A stretch of 64,000 nt of DNA from Anoplolepis gracilipes (taxonomy: Eukaryota > Arthropoda > Insecta > Hymenoptera > Formicidae): assembly GCF_047496725.1 (NCBI RefSeq), contig NC_132986.1:7224501-7288500 (forward strand), in the 5' to 3' direction. The position numbers were made by a program, and so were the translations under genes. Under the pieces are notes generated by a model. The model was given only the letters and a program-made list of their open reading frames with translations, made no database searches and was not told where the DNA came from. Below, one piece after another: positions 11,601-64,000 of the stretch (positions are counted from its first letter, which is position 1; every line of letters starts with the position of its first letter).

Positions 11601-12812
11601 AAGAGAGGTTGGAATTTCTTTTGAATAAAAATAACAAACAGGTATTAACTCTGGAACACGCTTTTTTACGTGACAAGAATTCACTAGAAAATCGTTTTAA
11701 AGCAATTTATTTGCATACTGCATTGTAAATGTAAAATATTCAAAATACCCGGCGTTAAAATGTGGCAGCGATATTTTCAAATTTGGACGGGATTTTTAGT
11801 ACTAAAACTCCAAAGTATACTCGCATGAATTGTACTCGCAAGAATGGATTTCACATTAATATATTGTTTAAGAAAAACAGAAAAACCTGATTTTAAAAAT
11901 TTACTGTATAATTAAAAAAATCAGCTAAATGTTCATCTAATTTATTTATTGTATTTTCGTTATTTATTTTGTAGTAAATTCTATAAATATTTTTAGAGAT
12001 ATTCATTTCATAATTGTTTTTTTATTAAAAAATAATTTGAATTAATAAATTATAAATTAACATTTAACTTTTTTTTTAATTGATTTATTTAATAATGAAT
12101 TTATCTTCGCATCGAGGTTTTTAATCCTTTGATGAATCTTGAAGATTAATCTTAATGCTGATCTCTCTTTGAAGTTTTTTATTTTCTGAAACTAATTTTA
12201 ATCTAACAATAAGTCCAGAGTTAATACTGTTAACAACGATAAAAAGCACTGTGTCTCGACACTCTTATATTCTCGTTCACTGATGTTAGTGCGATATGTA
12301 TATGTAAAGTAATTGGCACAGGTTTATATGTATATATGTATATATGTATATACGCGATATACAAAATCCATTGTAAATTCATTGCAAATTCATCTCACCT
12401 CGATTATTGCAATCTTTTTTTCGCCGCGGGTTGGTCCTCTAAAAATCAGCATCGCCGTTATTATACCGAATAGAAATCATCCACGCAGCCATTTTTTCGT
12501 TTCCTCAACTGATATAGAAACCTCATTGGACTTAACATAGTCTCATTAAGATTACATTACACAAGATAGACATCACTGTGTCACGTCTCCACTGTCTTTC
12601 TTCGGCATTCGTTAAAAATACGAATTATCGGCAAGGATCCTTATTTTTTGATGTTTAAATTCGCGATTGAAAGCTATGTGAGAACAGTTGGACTGAAGGA
12701 TCTAATGGCTGCCGTTGGTCTTTTTGGCTTGGCCGTTGTTCGAAAGATGCTTCCAGAGGCCTGTGATTAACGGCACATCTCTGAAGCTATCGGCCGTCGG
12801 CTACCCTGCCTG

Positions 12813-54932
<42,120 letters not shown>

Positions 54933-55480
54933 CCTAGCCCAGCGCAGCACCAGCAACTCCAGCAGCTCCGAAATCTTCTCTTTCGTCACAATCTGCCTCG
55001 CCAGCTTTCTCTCGTTCAAGAACTCGTCCTTCACTCACAATTCTCGTGATAAAAGTTCCACGCCACGCTCAGAACATGGAAAATCAAAATCGAGCGATGT
55101 TGATCGTTCACTACGAGTCACAAATTGCAATGCTGGTATTCCTGGCTTTCCGGAATCTTCAGAAAGCTACGAGATCAGAATCGACGAAGCTCAAGACGGA
55201 TAACAGCTGGCGGGAATCTTCGCCGGGAACACCCGCGAAAACGTGTTGCCGCGGTGGCAGCGCGCCGCGATATGAACCGTCCGGAACGGTTTATAGCGGC
55301 GCTTCGCCCTTGCAAGCGAACATGCGCATCCCCGTCCGTCCTTGCCCCGTCGCTCTTTCTCTTTCTGTCATTCTCTCTCCTATCACCGGCCCGGATTCCG
55401 GTTCCGCTTCCGAACCGAGTCCCACACACGCCAAAAGGATAAAGATTATTTTCACACGTTTTCGCGACGACGAACCCACG
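54933..55480 (-). promoter_or_regulatory. Probable 5' UTR and promoter of the ARH gene
   Basis: Directly upstream of the ARH ATG the sequence becomes GC- and CpG-rich, especially 55200-55430, in sharp contrast with both flanks. I see no convincing TATA box. The first roughly 100 bp upstream of the ATG lack an in-frame ATG. The several overlapping frames here on both strands look like GC shadows rather than genes. The transcription start cannot be placed from sequence. Confidence 0.5.
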
Positions 55481-57371
55481 ATGAGTAGAAATAGAAAAAT
55501 TGCGAGTCCAAGAATTTTAAATCGATGAACGAAAATGTTAAGATGAAGGTTTTAAAGCGATAAACGCAAAAATGAGAAATATCCAACAATCTGCAAATTT
55601 TACGCTATGATAAAAATTTTAGGTTGAAAATGTGATTAAAAAAAAAAGAAAAATATTCCTTGAAGAGGATGAATTTAGCATGGAGATAAATTTCAAATTA
55701 ATGAAAGTGAAAGAATTTATTAGGAGTATTTATTAGGAAAACTTAAAACATTTACTTGTAACAGAATATCTCTTAGATCGTAGAAATAAAAAGAAAGTAT
55801 TTTAATATTAGAAGCGTTCACAACTAAAACGTGGACCAAGATTTTTATGAAACAATAACCTTTCAGTTAAACGTAATATATCACCGCAAATATAAAAAGC
55901 AAAACTTGAGACAAAACCGACATATTAAGAGTTCTGTGACGTTACCAAGTGATATTTAATATATAACGAGCAAATTTAATATCGGATTAAACATCACTAA
56001 AGTGGCTGTCGTCGTACGGGCTTGCGAAGCAATTTAGTATTCATCTCCGCCGACATAGTCGCCAAGAAATTGATGCGTTGCTCAGGCACGTTCCAGAAAC
56101 ACGGGACGAAGGTCTCGCCACCTAATTTCATAGGAGATGTTCTAAACTTGCAGATCCCAAACTTTGGATAATCTCGTAGCAGATAATGACCCCCCGAGTC
56201 GATTTAATGTGTTTACCGTTTTTGCATTTTCACGGATTAAATCTAAGGATAATCACAAAAAAGTCATACCGTTTCTTTAAAAAGATATCTTGAAAAATTG
56301 AAATAATTGATGCATCATAATAACATATGATGTAATAGAGTTTAGAACTTCTACAGAATGCTGTACAATTTTTTTAAAGATTGTTGACATTAAACATTAT
56401 TAGTAAAAAAATCCAAAAAATGAAACTAGTAATAACAAAAAGTTAAATGAGGAGTAAATATCTTATGATAATCTTTATCTTTTTTAATTCATTGTAAAAT
56501 GTTAGTCGAGTTAAATTCAAGCTTTCTTGTCGACTTCGGATCGGGAGAGAGATTATCCGATAAGTTTAAATAATTCTGCATTAGTCAGGAAAGCAAAATT
56601 GATCAGAAGAATGATTTTATACTGTAATAAATTTTCCCACAGTGTCGAAAATTTGCAATTAACTGAAGATTATCAAATTTACGTGAATCGAAATATAAAA
56701 TTTTGCATTAAATTTGAAAATATATCAAGTATTCGCCTACATACACTCCTTCGATAAAAAAATACGTGAACGAGATAGCCATTCGATTAATAGGGATCGT
56801 TATGTGTTCGTTAGCGCGCGATTGACTTTAGACAGCGGCGGCTCGAATCGATTTTGCGTGCGTTCGACGAAATTGCCAATCAATCGAGAGAAATCGGGGA
56901 AAACAACTGTCCACCCGTTGAGTAAATTACCCGCATCTATCAGCTGCATCGGATTACGGATTGAACTAACGCATCAGCGAAAATAGATCGTCACGAGATA
57001 ATCGTACACTGGATTAAAGGATAATTAAAAGAAAAAAAGAAGAACTTGAGAAAAAGAGGAAGAATAATTTATTTTTATCAGTATCATTAAATGCACACGC
57101 GGATTAATTAAAAAATATATAAATATAATACAATAAAAATAATAGATAGACAAGAAAAATGTAAAATTATAGAATATAGAAAATAATTAAATTTTTAAAA
57201 CGTTTTGAAAATTAAAAAAAACAGAATTTTTTAAAATGAATTTAATTTAAAAAGATAAGAACTTTACATATGTTACATTTAAATTATATTATTAAATAAA
57301 GAGAAATATTATTTATATTAATAGAGAAGATTTTATTTAATTAAAAAGGTGCAAATAAACAAAAAAAATGT

Positions 57372-57375
<4 letters not shown>

Positions 57376-57411
<36 letters not shown>
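57376..57411. repeat. (TA)n microsatellite
   Basis: About 17 TA units. Confidence 0.9.
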
Positions 57412-57416
<5 letters not shown>

Positions 57417-57455
57417 AAGAAGTTATTATGCAGTTAAAGAACTATAAACTTGAGA

Positions 57456-57459
<4 letters not shown>

Positions 57460-57508
<49 letters not shown>
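57460..57508. repeat. (CT)n microsatellite
   Basis: About 23 CT units with one T insertion. It generates spurious Ser-Leu and Arg-Glu repeat frames. Confidence 0.93.
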
Positions 57509-57509
<1 letters not shown>

Positions 57510-59598
57510 ACTATCTTTCTCACGAGGAATAACCGGCTGCCAAAATCGACAGATCTGGTCGCTATTGATGCAAAAATTCGACGCAAAAGAAACTTTGGAA
57601 CAGGAGTAAACTGCTCCAAAGATCTGAGCGACATGATTGACGAGAGAAATTGGCACGAATGTTCTCTAAAAGCCGAGTTGCGAGTTTTTGCGCGCCCAGC
57701 TAAACGGACATGTTGCAAAACTTTACTTGGCCTCGAGTCCCTTCTTTCATCGCTATTGCGGTTTGATCAGTTTTTTTCGATTTGATATAAATCATCAATT
57801 AAAACCGGCACAATTTTCGATTTTCAAAGATTTCAATTTAACACACACACAAACTGATCTCTTCAAATTTACTCGCAATAATTTAAAAAAAAAATATATA
57901 TATATATATTGGCGACACAAGTGTCGTAAACTACATTTTCGTTGAAAAAGGAGATCGACTACAATTTGATAATCGACTACATTTTTTGGAACATTCTGTA
58001 TATAAAATTGCAAATAAATTTCATGGAAATTAATCGTTAAAGCAGTTAAAATGCAAAAGAAATACGTGATTTATTCGGTCGACGTTTTTCCAGAGAGTGA
58101 AAATATGAAAATGCGAAAATCAAAACTGACTCTAAAATCGACTAGTAACGAATATTTTTCATTAAAATGCAACATGGAATTTTTAGAGTAATGGCCGATC
58201 TGCGAAAAAAGGCCCATGCAAAAAACCTCGACGTCACAGCTGCTGTCTTTGCACCTCCCACGTATCTTCTTTCGCTCGCCTTTCTTCATTCCGTTCATCG
58301 ATTGGTACTTCATCTTTTCGTCCTCTTGTTGAGAATGCAGTTGGCATCGACAGGAATTCTGCATTTGACAATATGTACTTGTCGAACACGTTTCGTGAAA
58401 CTGGATGACGTTTTTCGTGACATGTCGTAAATTCGTATGCCGAGATAATTGAACGTTTGCTTAACCAAATGTTATACGTGATTTTTAATATTTTTATTCT
58501 CTTTATCTAAAGTGGATAAAAAAAGATAGAAAATTTCTATAAAAAAATATTACAATATAATATTCCAAAATACAATGCTTTTTTCCTAACAATCTTGTGT
58601 TTTAAAGAAATATTCTCTGTAATTTAGGTTAATTCTGTTCTTGGATTATTTGTCTTCTATGCAATATATGCAAATAAATAAATTTAACTAGATTAATTAA
58701 TTAAATTTATATGACTATAATATTAATATATACAACGGTTGTTCAAAATCCACAAAAAAAAGTTAAAGCTGCGAAGACTTTAATCTTTATCTCTGAAGTT
58801 TTAAGATAATAAAATTTCCATGTATGTAGATTTGATTATCTTAAATTCTATTTTCTTAATTTCTATTTGAAGATAAAATGTATGTATGTTTTATACAACT
58901 TACTTTTTCTCATCTTACTTATCTTTAAATAACTCATATATAATAAGAATAATATCAAGTAATTCTAATTTTACAATTTTATAATATCCCAAAACAATAA
59001 TTGCATATGTCGATTACATCTTTTGCCTTGTATGATACATCAGTTGCTACTCCATTAATTTTGTAACGACACAGCTGACATCGTCGACAGCGAGTCAATC
59101 CCAAGTTTAGCACGTTCGTCAAGCACACGCACGACACACGTGCGCACGCGGTTCGATACGTCGTCGTATACGGTCATCGGTCATGCAACGCGGTACGAAT
59201 TCCATTACGCACGATTATGCGGTATTATGCGTGACTCGGGGTTCGCTCTGTAATTTCGAGTCCCTCCTCGCGGGATACGAACGAGGCATTGTTACGCAAT
59301 CTTGTGCAGATCAGGAAATGCACTACGATACAAATGGAATATGGAGCATTTCGTGAAATGTTTGCCAAACTTTACGCAATATATAGAAATAAATATATAA
59401 GAAGAAAAAAGATTATAATAATACATGTGTATATCAAAATTCTAAATTTTGCAAAACATTTTACATTTGAGGTTAATTCAGAACGAGAGTGAATTAAATC
59501 TGTCTATTACAAAATCTATTTCAAATGTGAAAGATTTAATTATAAAATAAGAATATATAAATAAGATTTAAAATATTTAAAATTAATTTACAATGTGA

Positions 59599-59626
59599 AA
59601 GAGAGAGAGAGAGAGAGAGAGAGAGA
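59599..59626. repeat. (GA)n microsatellite
   Basis: About 14 GA units. Confidence 0.9.
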
Positions 59627-60031
59627 CAATATCATTCTACATTCCCAAAAGAGATTTAGAAATTATAGATTCGATGTTCTCCATTTTAACTGTATTTATC
59701 ACTCTATCTTCGACCCGTACAGAATAGCACTGGCTGCTCCAATTTCAAGATAACATTGATCTATATATATTATGGTACATACATAAGATCGATATAACGT
59801 ATTTGCAATATAGTCATGTAACAGAGATGCATGTACACAATACTCAAAGTAACCAAATATCAAATATCATTAATCAAATATCATTAATTAATTATCATTG
59901 TTAATATACTATTAGTATAGTCAAAAAAAGAGAGAATTTCTAGGAAAATTATGTTATCGTTATTGATAATTCTTTGAAAATATCTGCAAAATGTAATTCA
60001 ATTCGTCTAAAAAAGTTGCTGCATTTTCTCG

Positions 60032-60076
60032 ATGTATGCATGTATGTGTGTATGTATGTACATACGTACATACATC
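60032..60076. repeat. (TGTA)n palindromic simple repeat
   Basis: TGTA/TATG units run into their own complement (TATGTATGTACATACGTACA), so the block could form a hairpin. Confidence 0.7.
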
Positions 60077-62686
60077 ACTACATGCAATTGCTTGAGTAAT
60101 ATATGCGAAATGAGTAAAAATGCATCTTTTAAGAGAAACGCAACCAGCAGAAAGCGAGACTTGCACGTTTATCAAAGAGTACGATATTTTAATATTAATT
60201 TGAATCTCAATTTGCATGGTAAGCAAATCGACTTAAACATTACTCGAGTTTTTATTGAAGGTGGCAAAAAAGTGCACAATTGCACGTTGCATTATTAATT
60301 GAAAGCATACCTCGAAACTGTTTTTTCACACGACAAAATAATTATTCTTGGACGTCATGACTTATAAATAACGCCGTGTTATAAAGGTAGATAATTATAA
60401 TGTCAATTGATTACTTATAACCTCGTAAGTGCGATTCCGTTAAAGGATATTGCATAAAAAGTCGTAGGAAATCGCTCTATCGCGAATACAAAATGCAAAG
60501 TCGAAGGACGATCGTCAATAATGGATCAATGTGATCATTTATTGGTGTCCGAAAATAATACAATAATACATCTTAAATTTTTGCATACATATATAAATAA
60601 ATGTAATGTGTAAAAGAGAGAAAAAGAAGACAGAGTTTTTAAACGATCATTTTAATTATTAACAAAAATTTAAATAAAACATATAAAACGTTTTACTTGA
60701 ATTTATTATATTTCTAACAATTTAACAAGTCAAAAAAATCAAATATTATAGAAAGTTAAAAAAAAAATATTCATATAATATCAATGTGTTTATCAATTAA
60801 TTAAAAAAAATTAAATTATAACGAATTATATTAAAGTATTCAACGTGTTATAAATGTATTGTAAAATATAAAAATTATAGACATATTTTAAAGTGCTTGT
60901 TTAATTACGACGTATTTAGAAATTACAGAAGTTTGAGAATTTAATCAAGTAAAACTTTCTTAAAAATATATGTTACGAATAGATTAGGGTATGAAACTAC
61001 GCATATAATTCCGTTCTTATTACCATTTAGGCCATTTGATATATTCCTTCTTCTTACTAAGGCGAAAATTGTACGATTGGAAAATCGGGAAAAATCTGCC
61101 GGATATTGAGTATGGATTTCAGGCTATCGCAAATGAATTCCACATTCGATTCTTCGCCTTTGATGCACGTGAAGAAACGAATCCTTTCGCAACTCCTACA
61201 AATGAAATCCAATTCTCTACTCGTCGAAATAATCTAGATTGGAAACGAAGGAGGGGGAGAGAGATTCCGACGAGAAAGACACTATGAGCTATCATCTCTT
61301 TGAATAACCCGAACTTTTAGGCATCGCCACGTATGCGAACTATGCCAGTTATTTTGAGAGCTTTCCGGAGACTGTGCGGTTTTTACAACGGGATCTTTAC
61401 TATATATATATATATATATATATATAATTCATTATTTTTCTCTTCCTTCTTTTCGTACGTACCAAAGATAAGATGAATTTTCTGTGGAATGTTCGGCGAC
61501 GTATCCAGCAAGCTTCATTTATAAATTCTTTGAGGAACTTAAAGCCGATTTTTTCTTAGCAAAAATTTAATCGAAGATGCCAGCTTTTCCCATTACTTTG
61601 TAATTTTTTATATTAAATATCTTAAAAGAGTAAAATTCTAAAAAATTAAACAATATTTCATTAAAAACGTAATTTATGTAGAAATTTTATATGAATTGAT
61701 TCTGATTTTTTCTAATTTTCTTCTCTTTGAATAAACACGTAACGCTAGTATAAACTCCTCGCCCCACCATGAAATATCCAGCTTCATTCGTTAGAGCATT
61801 GTAAGCTGAGCATGTCGGCTTGCTATTATGCTACATGAGTGCCTCAGCATTTCGTTATTATCGCGTGTATGTAGGATATCCGAGCTATTTCGCGATTATT
61901 ACAGAACGCGATTCTGCAGAATGTATACAAAATACGTTGTATTTGTGTTGGCTGCAAAAGCTACTAGTAATTACACATATTTTTAAAATATATAATATTT
62001 AGCAATATACATATATTATATATAAATTATAAAAAAACTTAAACACTTTTATAATACTTCATAATTAATTTAGTAATTTATATATATATATATATATATT
62101 TTTTTTTATAGTTTGATGGTTATATATAATCTTAATATTTTCAACAAATAATAAATATTTTTAAAATTTTCATAAACAAATAATTTTATATATTATCAAT
62201 AAAAATTTCTACAATTATCTTTCGCGCTGTATTTAAAATTTAAAGTATTAAAGATTGCATTTATTTTTCTTGTAAACTGTTTAAAATAACTTTCAACTTT
62301 TTAAATTATCTATAATAATTCTCTATGTTTTTCTTTCAATATTTTTACGCGATATATATTTTTACGCGTAGAATGCCCATAAAATTGTAGAAGTACTTCA
62401 AGTTTTATTTTGAGAAAACATAACGCATCAAAACTATCGAATGATAGTTATACACACCTTATGTCATAAATTTCAATCATTAAAGGGAAAAGCAAAGCTT
62501 TAACTTTTAACATTGTATTGTTAACGCGAGTCGTAACTTGAGAAGGTATCAGAGAAGCCATCGAAAACTAATTGTGAAGACTACACAAACAAGAGGAAAA
62601 GGATAAGAAGAGAAGGAGGATAAGAAACGTGAGATGAAAGTCTCGAGAGAACTTGCATCAGCCTAGCATACGCGACGAGTGCGTTT

Positions 62687-62691
<5 letters not shown>

Positions 62692-62754
<63 letters not shown>
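62692..62754. repeat. (TG)n microsatellite
   Basis: About 31 perfect TG units. Confidence 0.95.
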
Positions 62755-62757
<3 letters not shown>

Positions 62758-63472
62758 CGCGTATCTTTGCCTTCAAAGGTGGACGCCTTGAAACCGAAGA
62801 TTGACTACTCGATCCAAGTTATCATCAACTAGAATATTGTCCACGTTATTCGACATTCTTGGAATTTCAAATATGTGCCCAAATTTCAAATATGAATATC
62901 ATATTAATAATAATATGTTAAAAAATATAGTAAAGAATATAATAAAATAAGAATAATTCATATAAAACAAAAATGATAATAATAAAGATATATCATAAAA
63001 TAATTTTTCTTATACAGTTTGCTTGAAGATTAGAACACAAAATGACAGAAAATTGGCGATAATAAAAAAAAAATATTTACGAAATAAATTTATTACTTTT
63101 CAATAATATGATTGCGGTTTTTAAACTAATTTTATTTCTCGACCTAACATTAAAGAGAGAAAAAATCCATTTCCCTAATAAATAACTTTAAAAGTTTTCA
63201 ATCATTCTATTGTAAAACACTCTCTTTTTGTGAGAGTCATATAAAAAATAATAAAATAATATGTTCCTATAACGTGTGTACCATCATATCTCGTCCATCT
63301 TCCTCTACAAAACAAATAAATAGAAAATTTTATCTTTTTATTAAACAAGGAAAAGTGTATTTAACAAACTGAAAATAATAAATAAAGTATCTAGTGATCA
63401 TGTGCAAACATAATAATGCATTCACGCTAAGCCGCTCATCTTTAGGAGCTAAGAAGATTGAAGAAAACTCAC

Positions 63473-63506
63473 GTCCGTCATAACTGATTCTCCCATCGTT
63501 TTTCAT
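63473..63506 (-). CDS. Speculative small first coding exon
   Basis: On the minus strand ATG at 63506 in a GGCGATGA context opens MKNDGRISYDG and reaches GGAC|GTGAGT, a strong donor, leaving one base (phase 1). That is the same phase as ARH exon 1, so it could in principle be an alternative first exon of ARH or the first exon of another gene. The sequence before it is purine-rich low complexity. I recognise no family in eleven residues, and chance is a real possibility. Confidence 0.15.
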
Positions 63507-64000
63507 CGCCTTCTTTTGCTTTCTTTCTCTTTCTCATTTTTCCTTTTCTCTCTTTTTCCTTTTCTCTCTCTTTTATTATTTCTTTCATCACTCTGACAGT
63601 ATCAGTACTGTAAATGTTTTTCCTTTTCCAAATCGATCAATAATCATTGTTCTTGTTTTGCACGAATTTCTTCTTTATCATTTTTCCAGATTTTTCTTGT
63701 GTTTTCTTTCTATTCCTTTTTTTGGAAGCTTTTTCTTCCTTCTCTGAATCTGTCTAATCTCGACTAACCTTGTCGACTGATCCAGTCCAATTTCAAAGTC
63801 GAAGACTCCTTAAGAGACTTCTGACTTTCAAAGAAAATATTTTTCGACTTTTTCTTAAAGTTTTCAGAAATTGCAACCAAAAAATACAATTCTCTCATCG
63901 ATCGAAACTCGTGACATCTCAATGCGTTAAAAATGTTTTCACAACAGTTATTTATATTATATGCTACACGCATAAAAAGCATTTATATTTAAAATAATTT

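Larger units (their letters stand above)
4008..12812. other. Non-coding region between two convergent gene 3' ends
   Basis: The GT7 gene ends at 4007 on + and the ARH gene ends at 12813 on -. The first few hundred bases on each side should be their 3' UTRs; ARH has several TTTATT (minus-strand AATAAA) sites, for example 12084-12089 and 12021-12026. I recognise no exon in between. The stretch holds a TA microsatellite (5413-5459), the TGAG/TG/AG array (8159-8617), a possible transposon end near 7920-7960, and otherwise AT-rich unique sequence. Confidence 0.7.
55481..64000. other. Upstream intergenic region
   Basis: Mostly AT-rich with no recognised gene. GC-richer patches lie at 55985-56200, 56770-56990, 58190-58430, 59060-59300 and 61020-61290, without a protein-like frame. 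Simple repeats lie at 57376-57508, 59599-59626, 61401-61427 and 62692-62754. A speculative minus-strand first exon lies at 63473-63506. Confidence 0.65.

Noticed and set aside
55046..55528. 160-residue plus-strand frame opposite the ARH promoter
   Set aside because: Low-complexity Pro/Ser/Arg composition over CpG-rich DNA with competing frames on both strands. Explained better as 5' UTR/promoter of the minus-strand gene.

Overview
This window looks like nuclear DNA from an insect, most likely a hymenopteran such as an ant. It is strongly AT-rich and full of GA/CT, TA and CA/TG microsatellites. Its protein-coding content is split into short exons with clean GT-AG boundaries, and introns run up to about 30 kb. 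There are no operons, bacterial genes, CRISPR arrays, tRNAs or rRNAs that I can see. The species call is inference from composition and gene structure.

Two genes can be read with confidence, and they converge tail to tail. (1) On the + strand, positions 3115-4007 hold the last three coding exons of a glycosyltransferase family 7 enzyme of the beta-1,4-GalNAc/Gal transferase type (bre-4 / beta4GalNAcT-like). Its 5' exons lie left of the window. (2) On the - strand, a complete six-exon gene runs from the ATG at 54932 to the stop at 12813. It encodes a 317-residue PTB-domain clathrin adaptor orthologous to LDLRAP1/ARH. All five splice junctions keep frame: coding exons of 46, 197, 113, 242, 155 and 201 bp sum to 954 bp. 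The first exon codes only 15 residues plus one base and is separated from the PTB exons by a 29,987-bp intron.

Layout: 1-3114, intron or upstream sequence of the GT7 gene with a MITE-like inverted repeat; 3115-4007, GT7 exons; 4008-12812, non-coding space between the two 3' ends, including a perfect 99-copy TGAG tetranucleotide array; 12813-24899, ARH exons 6 to 2; 24900-54886, ARH intron 1, non-coding, with AT-rich background broken by GC-richer islands, microsatellites, a diverged direct repeat and one unexplained coding-like patch; 54887-54932, ARH exon 1; 54933-55480, a GC-rich probable 5' UTR/promoter; 55480-64000, upstream intergenic sequence with simple repeats and one speculative first-exon candidate.

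The two genes act in unrelated processes: Golgi glycan synthesis and clathrin-mediated uptake of lipoprotein-type receptors. I see no dedicated novel system. The most interesting points are the Leu that predicts GalNAc donor use in the GT7 enzyme, a WVxF-acidic AP-2-type motif created across the ARH exon 5/6 junction, the tiny ARH first exon behind a 30-kb intron, and the very long uninterrupted TGAG array.
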